Shown: positions 32,940 to 45,100 of the stretch, piece after piece
How positions within the stretch are numbered: the stretch's first letter is position 1
Layout of the letters: each line of letters begins with the position of its first letter
Source of the DNA: Ottelia alismoides
Taxonomy: Eukaryota; Streptophyta; Magnoliopsida; Alismatales; Hydrocharitaceae
Direction of reading: 5' to 3'
Length of the DNA: 64,000 nucleotides
Assembly (NCBI GenBank): GCA_037367405.1
Contig: JAZKJV010008878.1
Span: forward strand, 434,001 to 498,000
The notes under the pieces: model-generated
The model's database searches: none
What the model saw: only the letters and a program-made list of their open reading frames with translations
What the model was told of the DNA's origin: nothing
Program-made: the position numbers and the translations under genes

Positions 32940-33348
32940 GTGAGCTTTGCCTGCCCTTCTTGTGGAGGCTGTTCTCTACGGGGGTTTGAGGCTGATCATG
33001 CTGAAGCTTGCCCTCTTGGTCATCCGATGGTGGTGAAGCATATGCTCTTGATTAGCTCCCGATTGGAATTCAGAAGAAGATGGAATCTTTAATACAATGA
33101 TTCTTTTGGTCAAACATGAGGCAACAGAGGGGTTATACACCTCTTAAACTGGGATTTGGTGATGAAGACTGAAAAAGGAAGCCTTGGACTAGTGAAGATT
33201 GAGCAGATGAACAAGTCCTTTTTGGTAAAATGGGTGGTCAGACTATGGGGTGCAAAAGATGACTCGGTATGTCATCTCGTGAGGAATCTCTATGGTCTGG
33301 AGACTTTTTTAGGTGCGCAGCCAGTTCGGTTCCCCTCCTCCCTTTGGC
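32940..33348 (+). pseudogene. LINE3 left part: RT C-terminal region
   Basis: Broken + frames show LINE ORF2 text after the RT core: GRLIMLKLALL near 32985, PIGIQKKMESLIQ and FFW near 33060-33105, LVKIEQMNKSFLVKWVVRLWGAKDD (33180-33255; VKWVVRLWG is the clear part) and FPSSLWQ at 33330-33348. It stops exactly where COP5 begins and resumes at 38293. Confidence 0.75.
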
Positions 33349-33462
33349 AATCAACCCTACGCTCTCTTATATAGGAGAGTAACCTATGGGTAAATTACAG
33401 GAGAGGTTCAACATAAAAGAAAAATAACGCAGAGGTACATAAGAGAATAATATATGTTTACA
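33349..33462 (-). repeat. COP5 3' LTR, truncated
   Basis: It matches 38178-38292 with a few differences and ends tgtttaca. The outer part (tgttgagaaaatggaagaac in the other copy) is missing. The purine-tract complement ctccccctcaagatgg follows at 33463. Confidence 0.88.
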
Positions 33463-33469
33463 CTCCCCC

Positions 33470-36400
33470 TCAAGATGGAGCATAGATATCAATCATGCTC
33501 AGCTTGGATGCACATTTCTGAAATGGGCCTCGCAGTAACGTCTTAGTAAAAATATCTGTTGTTTGATTCTCTGAACTAACATGGGATGTAGCAATGAATC
33601 CCTTCTGAATCATGTCACGTATAAAGTGACAATCAACTTCAATGTGCTTGGTTCGTTCATGGAATGCTGGATTATTTGCAATGAACAAGGCCGCCTGATT
33701 GTCACATTCCAAAGCCATAGGAAGTGGAACTTCTATATGCAAATCTGTAAGCACAACCTTTACCCACATCATTTCTGTGCTCACCTGGGCCGTAGCCCTA
33801 TACTCAGATTCAACACTAGACTGTGCCACCACAGTCTGTTTCTTGCTCCTCCATGAGACTAGAGAATCTCCGACATATACAACAAACCCAGAGGTGGACT
33901 TCCTGTCCTTGGGACACCCTGCGTAGTCTGCATCTGCACAGACTGATATAGTAGTCTCTTTGCACTTCTTGAATAATAAACCCGCACCTGGAGATGACTT
34001 GAGGTACCTGAGTATCATATGTATGGCATCCATGTGTACCTGACGTGGTTGCTCCATGAACTGGCTCACGCGACTCACAGCAAAAGTTATATCAGGCCTA
34101 GTAATCGTAATATACATAAATTTACCCACCAGTTCTCTGTACCTTCTACTATCCACCTCCTCTGTATCACCATCATACAGCTTCATACTGGGGTCCATAG
34201 GTATTGTAGCAGGTCGGCAGCCAAGCATTCCTGTTTCACTCAACAGGTCGGTGACATATTTCCTCTGAGACATTACCAACCCATAAGGATTTCTGGCAAA
34301 CTCCAGTCCCAGAAAATATCTAAGGACCCCAAGGTCCTTGGTGACGAATTCACGACCCAACATTTCTTTCGCCTCCTTTATTCCTTGTTCATCATCACAT
34401 GTAATCATAATGTCATCTACATAGACCATAATTGCAATAATACCTCTGGAAGTCTTTTGTACAAACAAGGAATGATCAACATTGGATCGTTTGTATCCTT
34501 GTTTCTCAAAGAGATCTGAGAGCTTCTGAAACCATGTTCTGGGGCTCTGCTTAAGGCCATAGATAGCCTTATGAAGTCTGCATACCGTAGGATACTCCCC
34601 CTCAACAACAAAACCATGTGGCTGTTGCTTGTAGACTTCCTCCTGTAAGTCACCATACAAGAACGCATTCTTCACATCCAACTGGTATAGCGGCCACTCT
34701 CGAGTAACCGCAACAGACAACAAGATCCGTAGAGTGGAATGGCAAGCCACTGGTGAGAATGTATCAAGATAATCCACCTCATATGTCTGTGTAAAGTCAC
34801 GAGCAACAAGACACGCCTTGTACCTGTCAATATTGCCATCGACATTCTGCTTGACTGTAAATACCCATTTGTAGCTCACTGGTGACACATCATCAGGTAC
34901 AGGAACCAGACTCCACGTACCTCTAGACTGAAGAGCTGCCATTTCTTCCTCCATAACAAGACGCCATCTACTATCCTTCAGGGCTTCCTGATAATCCGTG
35001 GAATAGCTACTGCTGACAGTGCGACGACAAAATTCCTGAAACCTCCAGTTAGTCGATCAAATGACACAGATGCTGCTAAAGGATAGGATGCTCAACTCCT
35101 CTTCGACTTTCGTATAGCAATAGGAATATCTAAATCATTGGTTTCCTCCTCTGACCTCTGTAACACAACCTACTCAGAAACATCATCAGATCCATCAATG
35201 GTAATATCTTCAGAACATACCTTAGGCGAGGTGGGTGATGAGCAATGACCATGAGCTGAAGTAGGCCTGCGGGTGTAATGAAATGGTAAAGGAGAAACTG
35301 GTATAGTGAGAGGTGGTAGTGATGGTGGTGGTGGTGGTGATGGTGATGGTGGTGATGGTGGTAATGGTGGTGACATGTAAATGGCATCATTATTATTATT
35401 AGCAGGGGGTATCAACTGATCACCAGAGGCTGAGAAATACATGGTAGATTCAAAGAAAGTAACATCTGCACTAACAAGGTACCGCCTGCGCAAAGGATCA
35501 TAACACTTGTACCCCTTCTGAGTTCTGGAGTACCCAACGAAGACACACTTGACAGCCCTAGGGGAGAGCTTGTCAGTCCCGAGAGACAACTGGTGGACAA
35601 ACACAACAGAACCGAAGACACGTGGAGTAAGGGAGAATAATTCTTTTCCAGGGAAGATAAGAGGTAAGGGAATCTTCTCACCTAGAATAGATGACGGCAT
35701 ACGATTGATTAGGTAACATGATGTAAGAACATCGTCACCCCAGAAAGAGTGAGGAGCATGACTCTGTATAAGAAGCGACCTGGTTACATCCAATAAATGA
35801 CGATGTTTCCTCTCGGCAACCCCATTCTGTTGGGATGTATAAGCACATGATGTCTGGTGAACGATTCCTTCGGATGAAAAATAACTGAATAGAGCATGAG
35901 TACACAATTCCAGGGCATTATCACTTCTCACAATTTTAACAGATGCAAAAAAGACATTACGAATCTCATTAAGAAAATTGATGATAATATTCCCTGCTTC
36001 AGATTTATTCTTTAACAAAAATACCCATGACACTCGAGAGAAATCGTCCACAATAACTATATAAAACTTGTGTCCCTGATGACCAGGAACACGACTCGGA
36101 CCCCAGATATCGACGTGAAACAACTCAAACTTGGAGTTACTTCTCTGACACTGACGACTGGGAAAGGTTGAGCGATGATGTTTTCCCAACTGACAAACCT
36201 CACATTGAATAGACGTGTGAGGTGAAACCTGGGGTAACACACGACGCAGTTTCTGAAGCGGTAGATGTCCAAAGCGCGTGTGCCATAACAGAGGAGAGAG
36301 GGATCCAACAGGTAGAGATGAGGTTCCAGCAAAGGAAGGCTGATTCAGGAGATATAGGCCTCCTTTCTCATAGCCACGCCCAATCACGTTGCCCGTAAGG

Positions 36401-37680
36401 ATGTCCTGAAAAACAAGAGAAGATGTATCAAAAATCGCCCGACATTGTAAATCCTTTGTAGTTTGACTGATAGACAACAGATTCATTGAAAAATCAGGTG
36501 CGTGTAACACATTCTTGAGCTGCATAGAAGACGTCAATCTAATCTCCCCCTGACCAGTAATCGGGGAATGTGTGCCATTAGCAATGACCACTGTTCGACC
36601 TGGAGGGATCTGTCTGTACCCTGTAAGTAGACTTTGATCACCACATAGATGATGTGTGGCGACAGAGTCCATAATCCATGCTAAAGTATCTGATCCACTA
36701 CTAGTAAATGCATATGTACTACCTGATGTACTGGTAGATGCAGAGGTAGGTGCGGCAACATCAGATTGGTTCTCAGTAGTGGGTGCTGGTCCAGATGGAG
36801 GAATAATGCCCCTTAGACGGGCAACAAGATCATCAAAGCACTGATCCAAAGAGGCAGTAGATGGAGGCTCTATCTGCTCGGCGACTCGTACAGATGCAGG
36901 AAATCCATGCTTAGAGTAGCATGTGTCTTCAGTCTGTCCGGTGCGATGGCAGTAGGTACGTATTGGCCGAATACGGCCTCCTCTGCCACGAGGGCCACGG
37001 CCACGGGTAGGATGGAGACCTCCACGGCCTCTGTTGGCAGCCATTGCTGAAGCAGTCTGATTCGTGGCCGTAGAGGGAACGTTGATGCGACTCGGTCTGT
37101 GAAAGGCCTCCTCCATAGGAGGTATAGTAGAATCTGCCAAGATCTGAGACCGCGCCACCTCATACTCTGGATCAAGGACAGCAAGGAAAACTCCTACTAT
37201 AGTAGCACTCCGGTAGGTCTTCTGTTGCTCTGGCGTGGCTGTCAGAGGCATGAAGCTATACAGCTTCTCGAACATCCCTCACAGAGATGTGTATAGTGAG
37301 TGTAGAGGGCGACCATTCTGCTTGATGGTGAATATGTCATGCTGGAGTTGCAGAATCTTCGTCTCATTCTTCGCCTGAGAGTATGTAGTAGCCAGAATAT
37401 CCCACATGGCTTTAACCGTGGGCTGATGAAGAATGTCATTGGCAATCTCGATTGCCAGAGTTCCAGATAGCCATACTTTGGCATATGCGTCGTCAGCCTC
37501 CCACGAGGCATTAACTCCAGTCTTCTCAGCATGCTCTTCTTCGGTAAGAATGTGCTTCTTACCGGTTGACTTCATCATACTCATGAACTGCATCGCCCAC
37601 AGTTCATAGTTTGTACCGTCCATCTTTACAATAGGCGTTGGACCTCGAAAGGCGCCTATAAATGGAATATCCGCCGACAT
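33470..37680 (-). pseudogene. COP5 gag-pol, disrupted
   Basis: Gag starts MSADIPFIGAFRGP at 37680. The frame is interrupted by TGA at 37279-37281, continues through the zinc knuckle (near 36900-36960), protease (VATHHLCG, with the active-site S-G changed: MDSVATHH), integrase (36270-35700) and stops at 35170-35172. After a frameshift, RT and RNase H run open from 34954 to 33470 with YVDDIMIT (34390-34420) and SSVESEYRA. The protease change of the catalytic DSG to DSV, the stops and the frameshift mean no functional polyprotein. Confidence 0.92.
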
Positions 37681-37689
37681 ACTGATAAC

Positions 37690-38149
37690 AGAAGACTGGA
37701 GTAGTAGACTGAAGGTATGATTGTCTACACGGACATGTATGGGTTTAGTTGCATGTGTAGACTTCAAGCAACCAAACCCATTTCTTAGGAGTTGTGAGTG
37801 CTAGAGATACGTGCATGGTTGATTTACGGTTTAAGTGCGCACAACAAGGAGCGCGCGATAGTGCACGCAAGAGGGCGCAGGGAGTGCGCGAGAGACCAGC
37901 GTGAGCGTGCGCGATGTGCGCGCTGGAGATGCACGCTGGAGATGCGCACAAGGCGCGCTGGAGATGCGCATGAGGCTGAAGATGCGCGCAAGGCGCACTG
38001 GAGAGGCGCGTGGAGCGCAGGAGGCACACGGCCGACGGCGCCGGGGTTGAGGCGCACAGCCGGCGGCACGGAGAGAAGGGGAGGCTCGACGGTGGGGCTA
38101 GGGTTAGGGTTTCAAGAATTCCAGTCTAGGACCGTCGCTCTAATACCAT
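37690..38149 (-). other. COP5 leader with GCGCA repeats and primer site
   Basis: The minus-strand primer site (atggtattagagcgacgg, 38133-38150) has one change from the canonical TATCAGAGC. The leader at 37850-38060 carries irregular GCGCAY repeats like those of COP2. Confidence 0.75.
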
Positions 38150-38292
38150 GTTGAGAAAATGGAAGAACTTGTTTATTCCATCAACCCTAGGCTCTCTTAT
38201 ATAGGAGAGTAGCCTATAGGTAAATTACAGGAGAGGTTCAACAGAAAAGAAAAATAACGCAGAGGTAAATAAGAGAATAATATATGTTTACA
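38150..38292 (-). repeat. COP5 5' LTR
   Basis: 143 bp, beginning tgttgagaaaatgg and ending tgtttaca on the + strand, so TG...CA on the element strand. It contains the tcttatataggagag promoter block. Confidence 0.88.
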
Positions 38293-39170
38293 AAGACATT
38301 TCTAGCTTCCTCCCTGAGATGACGAGTTTGCTCAAACTATTGGTGGGTAATGGCGAGTTAATTCGCTATTACTATTAGACAGATGATTGGACCATTAGGC
38401 CTTCTTAGTAAACAATTTCCTCGATTGTTTGCCCTTTCTTGGGAGCAAAAAACCACGGTGGCACAAGCGTGGCCATTTGGTACTTGGGCACCCCTTTTTG
38501 TGCCCACTTTCTCAAAGCCGAGATTGGATATGCAGATGATAATGGAGTTGGGAGATCATGAGGGTTAATATGAAGGTGGAGATCATTAGGTGTGGGATTC
38601 TGGTCCATTTTCGGTCAAGGAGGCATATAGGGTGTTCACTCATTCACGAGAAGAGGTACATGGAGACTTGCAGATGGACTGCTTGTTGATTTGGAAAAAA
38701 AAGATCCCACCGAGAATCAAAGTGTTCCTATGGATAATGAGATAGTCACTTGCTCACAAAGGTGTGGAGAGACAACATTCTTCAGAACTAGGGACCTGAC
38801 TTGTCCAAGATGTGTTGGCGACACATAAGATATTGATCATCTCTTCTTCTGTGTGGACCGTGGACAAAAATATGGGATCGGGCTGGTATCTTGCGGCTTG
38901 GAACAGAGGATTGCTCGTCTTTTTGGACTTCCGTGCAGTGATTTTGCCGCAAATCCCACGAGGACTGTTTTCTTCCGTTTGCGCTTTTGTGGGCCATTTG
39001 GTGTGCTAGAAGCCTAGAAGTGAGCTCGTCTTCCGTGGTCAATGCTTCTACTCGGATAATGTGCTTGAACATGCCAAGGCCCTTCATATGGCCGGGACAC
39101 TTGTAACTTGATTTCCTTTGAATTGATTTGAAGTGAGTCCCAACTCGGGCCTTCACCCTCTTTTTTTCAA
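38293..39170 (+). pseudogene. LINE3 right part: C-terminal zinc-binding domain and 3' end
   Basis: It resumes LINE3 after COP5: KQFPRLFALSWEQKTTVAQAW (38406-38470; FPRLFALS and VAQAW are the conserved parts), GPFSVKEAYRVFTHS near 38600-38650, LIWKKKIPPRIKVFLW (38690-38740), then a degenerate zf-RVT. It ends with an A-rich tail near 39170-39190, consistent with a LINE 3' end. Confidence 0.75.
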
Positions 39171-40564
39171 AAGAAAAATAGATAAAATAATTAAATGATT
39201 GACTTGTACACTTTTATCCATGTGGTTTTAAACTGATATTTTAATAAGGAATTGTGAAAATGAACACTGTACAAAAACAATTTCACCAGAAAAAAGTAAC
39301 CGGAATTGGAATTTCAGCGTTTATATTAAAAAAATAACTGTGTTAGATTTTTGAAGAATCTCCTTATGTTATAACACGCAAGACAAGGTAAAGGAAAACA
39401 TCGATTTATGTATGTCTGGTAAAGAAAACATGTAGTAACAATTTGTTATGCAACACTATCGTACAAACAAAATATATAAAACAAAACAAAAACTGCTTCA
39501 ATCTTAATACTAGGTTCCAAAAAGTAGCGTTTGCTGATGGCATGCAACTGCTTAGCTACAGCACACTGCACAGTCCAGAAGCTGTGCAAAATAGATGAGT
39601 TTTTATAACTGCAAGTATATAAAAAACTATGAGATAAAGGAAAATTTACCCACTTTATGCATTCTATGCAACATGAAAGGGGTCTCAAAGATCTTAAAAT
39701 AACTGAGTATGAAGCAATGGAGGATGTCGAGTTGCATGGAAAGATTGTTGATTTCACAAGCAGAAAACTGATGGCGATATCACAAGCTTAACCCAAGCAT
39801 GTGAAAAAATATGGACAAGGTTGAAATAGCAAGGTGGTGATTCCTGGGGAGGTTCCCAGTTAGTTGTGGACGGCCTACGTATTTGAGTTAAGTGGGATCG
39901 GCAGACTGCCAGATTCTGAACCAGATGATGAAAATTTGGCATCATATAGTTCGAGCTAAGTTGTGGGAATCTGGATTGTTCTAAGGTATGTGTCCAGTGT
40001 ATGGGCCTCATTTTGACTATCATATAGGTTATCTGACAAGGATATTTCTAGTCTCATCAGCCTACAATGGGAGTCTGAAAAAGGGTCAGCTTTGGAAGAT
40101 GGCATTGACGGCCTCTATTGCCAACAATAACCATGGTTATTAACGAGTAAAAGTGGCTTGGGCGTGTGCAACCGATACTAATAACTTGGAGCATCGTGCA
40201 ACCATGGCTAGCTAGTGAGGAAGAGGCTAGTGAGGAAGAGAGTGGTTGGAGTGAGTGTGTGTGTGGGGTTCTAGTATCAATTATTCCAAAAAAAGTAATG
40301 ATTATTAGGACTTAAACTCTAACACTATTTACGAACAAGATTAAGTCCTAGTTACACAATGACTTCGACTCAAGGGATAGTAATAAAAAAGAAAACGGGA
40401 AAGCTGCATCCGGGATTTGTGAATTAATGCTTATGGATGTACATCTACCATGATATTTCCATTCATTCTCATAGAAAAGGAGTGTACTTTTTCAAACAAA
40501 TACATGCATGTGATTTTTAGATTTGATGATTTATAATAGCAAACTATGTCAACTCCGGGTACAG

Positions 40565-40642
40565 GTAAATATACGAAGCCTTGATGAAGCTATAGTGATT
40601 GGAGCTGCTCTTTCACTTTCGTCCTCAGCTTTTGTTTTACAG
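40565..40642 (+). CDS. KEA3: KEA3-like K+/H+ antiporter, internal exon 'c'
   Basis: A 78-base exon of 26 codons, VNIRSLDEAIVIGAALSL to AFVLQ, with acceptor ccgggtacag ending at 40564 and donor gtgggc from 40643, phase 0. It continues exon b. The segment is a small-residue-rich membrane helix (VIGAALSLSSSAFVLQ), a conserved CPA2 signature of KEA antiporters near the ion-binding site. The next exon (the rest of the exchanger domain and the TrkA-N/NAD-binding tail in this family) was searched for by eye in 40643-64000 and not found. The following intron is therefore at least 23 kb. Confidence 0.88.
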
Positions 40643-41929
40643 GTGGGCATACTATCAACCAATAGATGATGTTAGATATTTGCAAATTAGTTCAAATTAT
40701 GTTTTTGGACAAAGTAATTCTACATGTAATGGTTTTTTTATGGAAGACATGAATATGGATGTCTAGTTTATACTTTAATCATGTAACTTACAAGGGAATT
40801 AACTTGAGACCTGTAGAAAAGCTGGTTTAAAACTGCTCAACCCATGACACCTATCTGTGGAAAATATAATACATAGAACTGTCTTTTACAACCTAATGAG
40901 AGGTTAAAGTAACATTATTATTTTATCAGTGGCTGTTTAATTAAAAATGCCATCTCTCGATCAATCTAAAAACAACTTTTGAAGAAAAAAGAGCAAACAA
41001 TTATCATAGTAAGAGGATCTTGAGAAATTACATTATTAGAAAATTGGTTGTAGAGAATGATTATCATAAAGTTTTAGGTTACAATGACTTAAGCCTCGAG
41101 GAACTACACTATAGGGGCTTGAGAAAATATTTTTGCTTATTGGATAATGAAACCTTAACCTTTCTTTTATTGAAGGGTGTTAGGAGATATTTTACAAAGA
41201 AGATATTGGAAGGATTACTTGTCAGTTTGACTAATCAATTTTGGTAGGTCTAGACACTAGGTTTTGAAAGGAAGACATCATGTTTGTTCGATCAAACTTG
41301 ACAGCTTGATTCCTGCCAACCGTTTTTGTTTTTTTTAAACGTGCAGATTGGTTAGTATACTCTTTTTGATCGACCATGTGGCGCTTTCTGATTCATTCTA
41401 AAACTAACAAAATTGAGGCTTGACCAATCTAAGTTACCAGAATTGAAGTTTAATCAACTGAAGATGAAGGTTTATAGACCAATCATTGTTTAGTATGTCA
41501 CATTGATCAATCAATCGATTGAACAATAATGTTTGGTAGTTTGATAGATCAATCGATGTTTAGTAAGTCACCTTGATCAGTCATACTTCTATGTTTGATC
41601 AATTAAGATGGAGGGATATGGAGTTAGAGTGGTAGGGAGAGGTATAGTGGAGGGATGATAAGGGGGGAGAGAGTCAGGGCCAAGGGAGAGGAAGTATAGG
41701 AGTGAGAAAGAGAGGATATTGAGGAGCAAGGTGATAACATGGTAGGAATATATCGACAGTCCTCAATCTTTGGTTCGTTGGAGGGAACATGGAGTAGAGG
41801 GAGAGGGGTAGATGATCGGGAAGGAGAGGATGCGAAGGGGCGAGGTGATAACATAGGAGGAATATGTTGTTTGTCATTGGTCATTGGTTTATTGGAGGTG
41901 CTCGAGATCATCTAGAAAATTGGAGGCTA
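40643..41929. other. Start of the next antiporter intron, AT-rich, with diverged short duplications
   Basis: No gene is recognised. Two related blocks each contain gaggtgataaca and gaggaatat: about 41700-41780 and 41815-41897. Around 41470-41570 gatcaatcgat/gtttagta motifs recur. Confidence 0.5.
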
Positions 41930-42144
41930 TTATAAAAGCTTCTTCACTAGAGGGGGGGTTTGGGTCAGAAAGATTGTGCTTGCTCATGGGAGTTTACATG
42001 CTTTTGATGTGGTGAGGTTGGCCACCATTAACTGCTTGACCTTCGTGGAAAGTCAGCAGTGGTGGTTGATGCTCGAGGTGGAGAAGGTACTAGTTGTAAC
42101 TGTGAGAGATGCTCATTTAAAAATCAGTTTGTTCAAATGAGGTC
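41930..42144 (+). pseudogene. LINE4 left part (ORF1 region), interrupted by COP6
   Basis: Degenerate sequence that continues across COP6 at 45493: the flanks aggtc (42140-42144) and aggtt (45493-45497) are the probable duplication. No clear domain is visible in this short piece; the assignment follows from continuity. Confidence 0.5.
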
Positions 42145-45100
42145 TGATGAAAGAAATGGAAGACTTGTTTATTCAGAGGTCATAGGGCTCCTTTATATGG
42201 AGGAGAAACCCTAGAGCGAAAAACATGAGAAATGAAATACATAGAAAAGAAAATAACATACGAAAGAAATAACATAATCAACATTTCCTATAACACTCCT
42301 GCTTAAGCTGAAGCGTAGATGTTTGTCATGCTCTGCTTGGATGAACACTTCTGGAATAGCTCCCTGGCTAGAGCTTTAGTGAATATATATGTTGTTTGTT
42401 CCACTGAGCTGACATGAGATGTAGAGATGATCCCCTTTAATATCATGTCTCTGATATAACGTCAATATACCTCGACATGTTTGGTTCTCTCATGGAAGGT
42501 TGTATTGTTGGCAATAAACAATGCAACATGATTTTCACATATCACTTGCATATGAAGAGGAGCTTCAATGTCTAGGTCAGTTAGGACAGACCCCTCATCA
42601 TCTCTGTTTTACCTTGCACAATAGCTCTTTATTCTGACAAGTGAACTTACAATACACATTACGAACTTTGATGTTGACTTCTTATCTATAGTACATCTTG
42701 TATAGTCAGCATCTACACAGGTTGTGATCTCAAGATGTTCCTTGCTGAAAAGTAAACTTCTAGATGGTAAGGACTTTAGGGTGCGTTTGGTACGCGGGTT
42801 AAGGTGGGTTAAACTGGTAGAGGGTAACCCGTTTTTGTGTTTTGGTGTTTGGATAGAGGGTTAAACTGGGGGCGGGTTAGAAGTGGGTTTGTAGTGATAT
42901 GATTGTATCGGAGTTTGAAAAAGTGAGTAGTTCTTGTGATGTGATTGCATTGAAATTTGGAAAAGTGAGTAGAAGTAGAGTAGTTTATAATTTTTATATG
43001 ACGTGATGGTATAGTATATTATTTTTTGATGGAATTGATGATGGGGATTTATTTTTTTTAAAGAAATTAAGTGGGACCCACGCAAGAGAGAGGGGGAGTG
43101 GGTTAAGGGAGGTAAACTCCCCAAAGGGGAGTTTGACCCCCTTGCCAAACGAGGCCTAAGGTGTCTTAGGAACATGGAGATTGCATTCATATGTTCTTGA
43201 TGCGGCTTCTCCATAAACTGACTGATTGTACTTACAGTAAGGAAATGTCTGGTGTGGTAATGGTCACATGTAGGAGCTTCCCAATGAGCTCTCTATATCT
43301 CCTCTTATCTACCTCATCAGTGTTATCATTATAGATCTCATGTTGGGATCCATAGGATTAGTAGCAGGTCCTCAATCTATCATCCCATTCTTCAAAAGGA
43401 GATTAGTAACATACTTTCTTTGAGTCATCACTCGTTCTCTTTGGTTCATGGCAATTTCAAGGCCACGAAAGTATCGCAATTCTCTAAGATCCTTGGTGAT
43501 AAAACGTAGTCTAAAGAATGAGTTCCCCTTACTTCCCCTGCAGATCATCTCCTGTAATGATGACATCGTCAACATATAGTAAACTAACCAAAATACCTTG
43601 TAATATACTGTGTACGAAAGTGAGTGGTTTGCATTTATCTATTGAAACACTACTTTTCAATCAAGTCTGAAAGCTTCTGGAACCATGTTCTTAGGCTTTG
43701 CTTATAACCATAAATAGCTTGTGGAGCATGCATATCTTCTTACACTCTCGTCAACAACGAACCCAAGAGGTTGTTGCATATAGACTTCTCTTGCATGTCT
43801 CCGTACAGAAAGATATTCTTGACATTGAGTTGAGAAAGCATCCAGTCTTTCACCACTGCAACAGAAAGAAGAATACGAAGCGTGGAGTAATGAGCTATAT
43901 AAGAGAAAGTGTCATGCGGTTCTCCCCATACGTCTGAGGGAACCTTTGTGCTACAAATATGACCTTGTAGTGATCAACACTGACATATGCTTCATGCTTC
44001 ACCGTAAAGATTCGCTTACGACCTACCAAAGAGGCTCATGCGGGGGTAGTAATCGAGTTCTATATGCCTTTTGACTGTAGTGCAATCATTTCTTCTTCCA
44101 TAGTCAGATGCCATTGATTGTCCTATAATGTCGCTTAATATGTGTGTGGGATTGTAATAGCTAACAAGCCCATCACAAACTTTCTAAAGTCTTCTAATAG
44201 ACACCCAATGAAACATGTCCTGAGAAAGGGTACTTAGCACATGTACTACTCTTCTAAAGCGCAATAGACTTTGTTGAATAATAATCTATTGATTAGTTGT
44301 ACTATCCTCATAACTCCATCATAGTTTCCCATTGAATAGAAACATCAACAGTGCCATCAATGGAAACCGAGTGTTTAGAATTTACCTAGGGCATGTTGTA
44401 TGTCGGGGAAGGCACACGAGTAAGTGGTCGAGTAGTGATGGGTCTGCGAACTTATACACAAGGCAATGTCTCTACCACATGGTTTATAATAGTAGGATGA
44501 GGAGGTGGTATGTAAACCTCAACATCATACTCAGAGGATGTCATCTTGTCACCTGCAGGAGAAGAATGTATGACAGTCTCAAAGTATGTGATGTCAGCAC
44601 TAACACACTGCTTTTGTTAAAAGGATCAAAGTACCGATACCCATTTTGGGTCTGGGAGTAGACAAAGAAGATATCACACTAGGGCTACATAACCTTTGTC
44701 TCATTTTTTGCATGAGAATATGTAATGGCAAGAATATCCCACATCATCTTTTCTATGGGTTAATATAGAATGTCATTGGCTTTCTACGTTGATAGTACCT
44801 TGGAACCGAGCACGCATTGTCCTACTTTCATGAAGCATTGGCTCCAGTCTTGTCGATTGGCTTGGGTTTTGTCAGGATTTACTCTTTGTTGTTGCTCTCC
44901 TTGATGCTCCTGAACTGCATCACGCACCACTCATAGCTAGTCCCATCCATCTTGATGATGGTGCATGGGCTTATATAGGATGGAGTAACATTAACCTTGT
45001 TTTCTGTAATGGCAAAAGGAGACCAGAAACGACAGGATCGGGAGGTAGACAAATATGTCTGTGTCTACACGATCAATGTAGGAAGCAGATTATGTGTACA

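Larger units (their letters stand above)
33349..38292 (-). mobile_element. COP5: Ty1/copia element inserted in LINE3
   Basis: A minus-strand copia with 5' LTR at 38150-38292, primer site just left of it, gag-pol 37680-33470, purine tract and 3' LTR 33349-33462. The 3' LTR lacks about its last 28 bases next to LINE3, and no clean target duplication remains. LINE3 reads FPSSLWQ on the left and continues with KDISSFLPEM on the right, proving the insertion. Several stops show it is inactive. Confidence 0.92.
28702..40564 (+). other. Antiporter intron between exons b and c (11,863 bp)
   Basis: Bounded by donor gtaagg and acceptor ccgggtacag. It contains a hAT-like element, an LTR-like piece, and LINE3 split by COP5. 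In 28702-29690 and 39171-40564 I see nothing beyond AT-rich intron sequence. Confidence 0.8.

Noticed and set aside
34019..34519. 166-codon plus-strand open frame
   Set aside because: Antisense shadow of the COP5 reverse transcriptase.
3817..40642. The antiporter exons as a processed pseudogene or captured gene fragments
   Set aside because: They keep introns with proper splice sites in collinear order and phase, with no stops; retrocopies lack introns. Transduplication cannot be fully excluded without flanking sequence.
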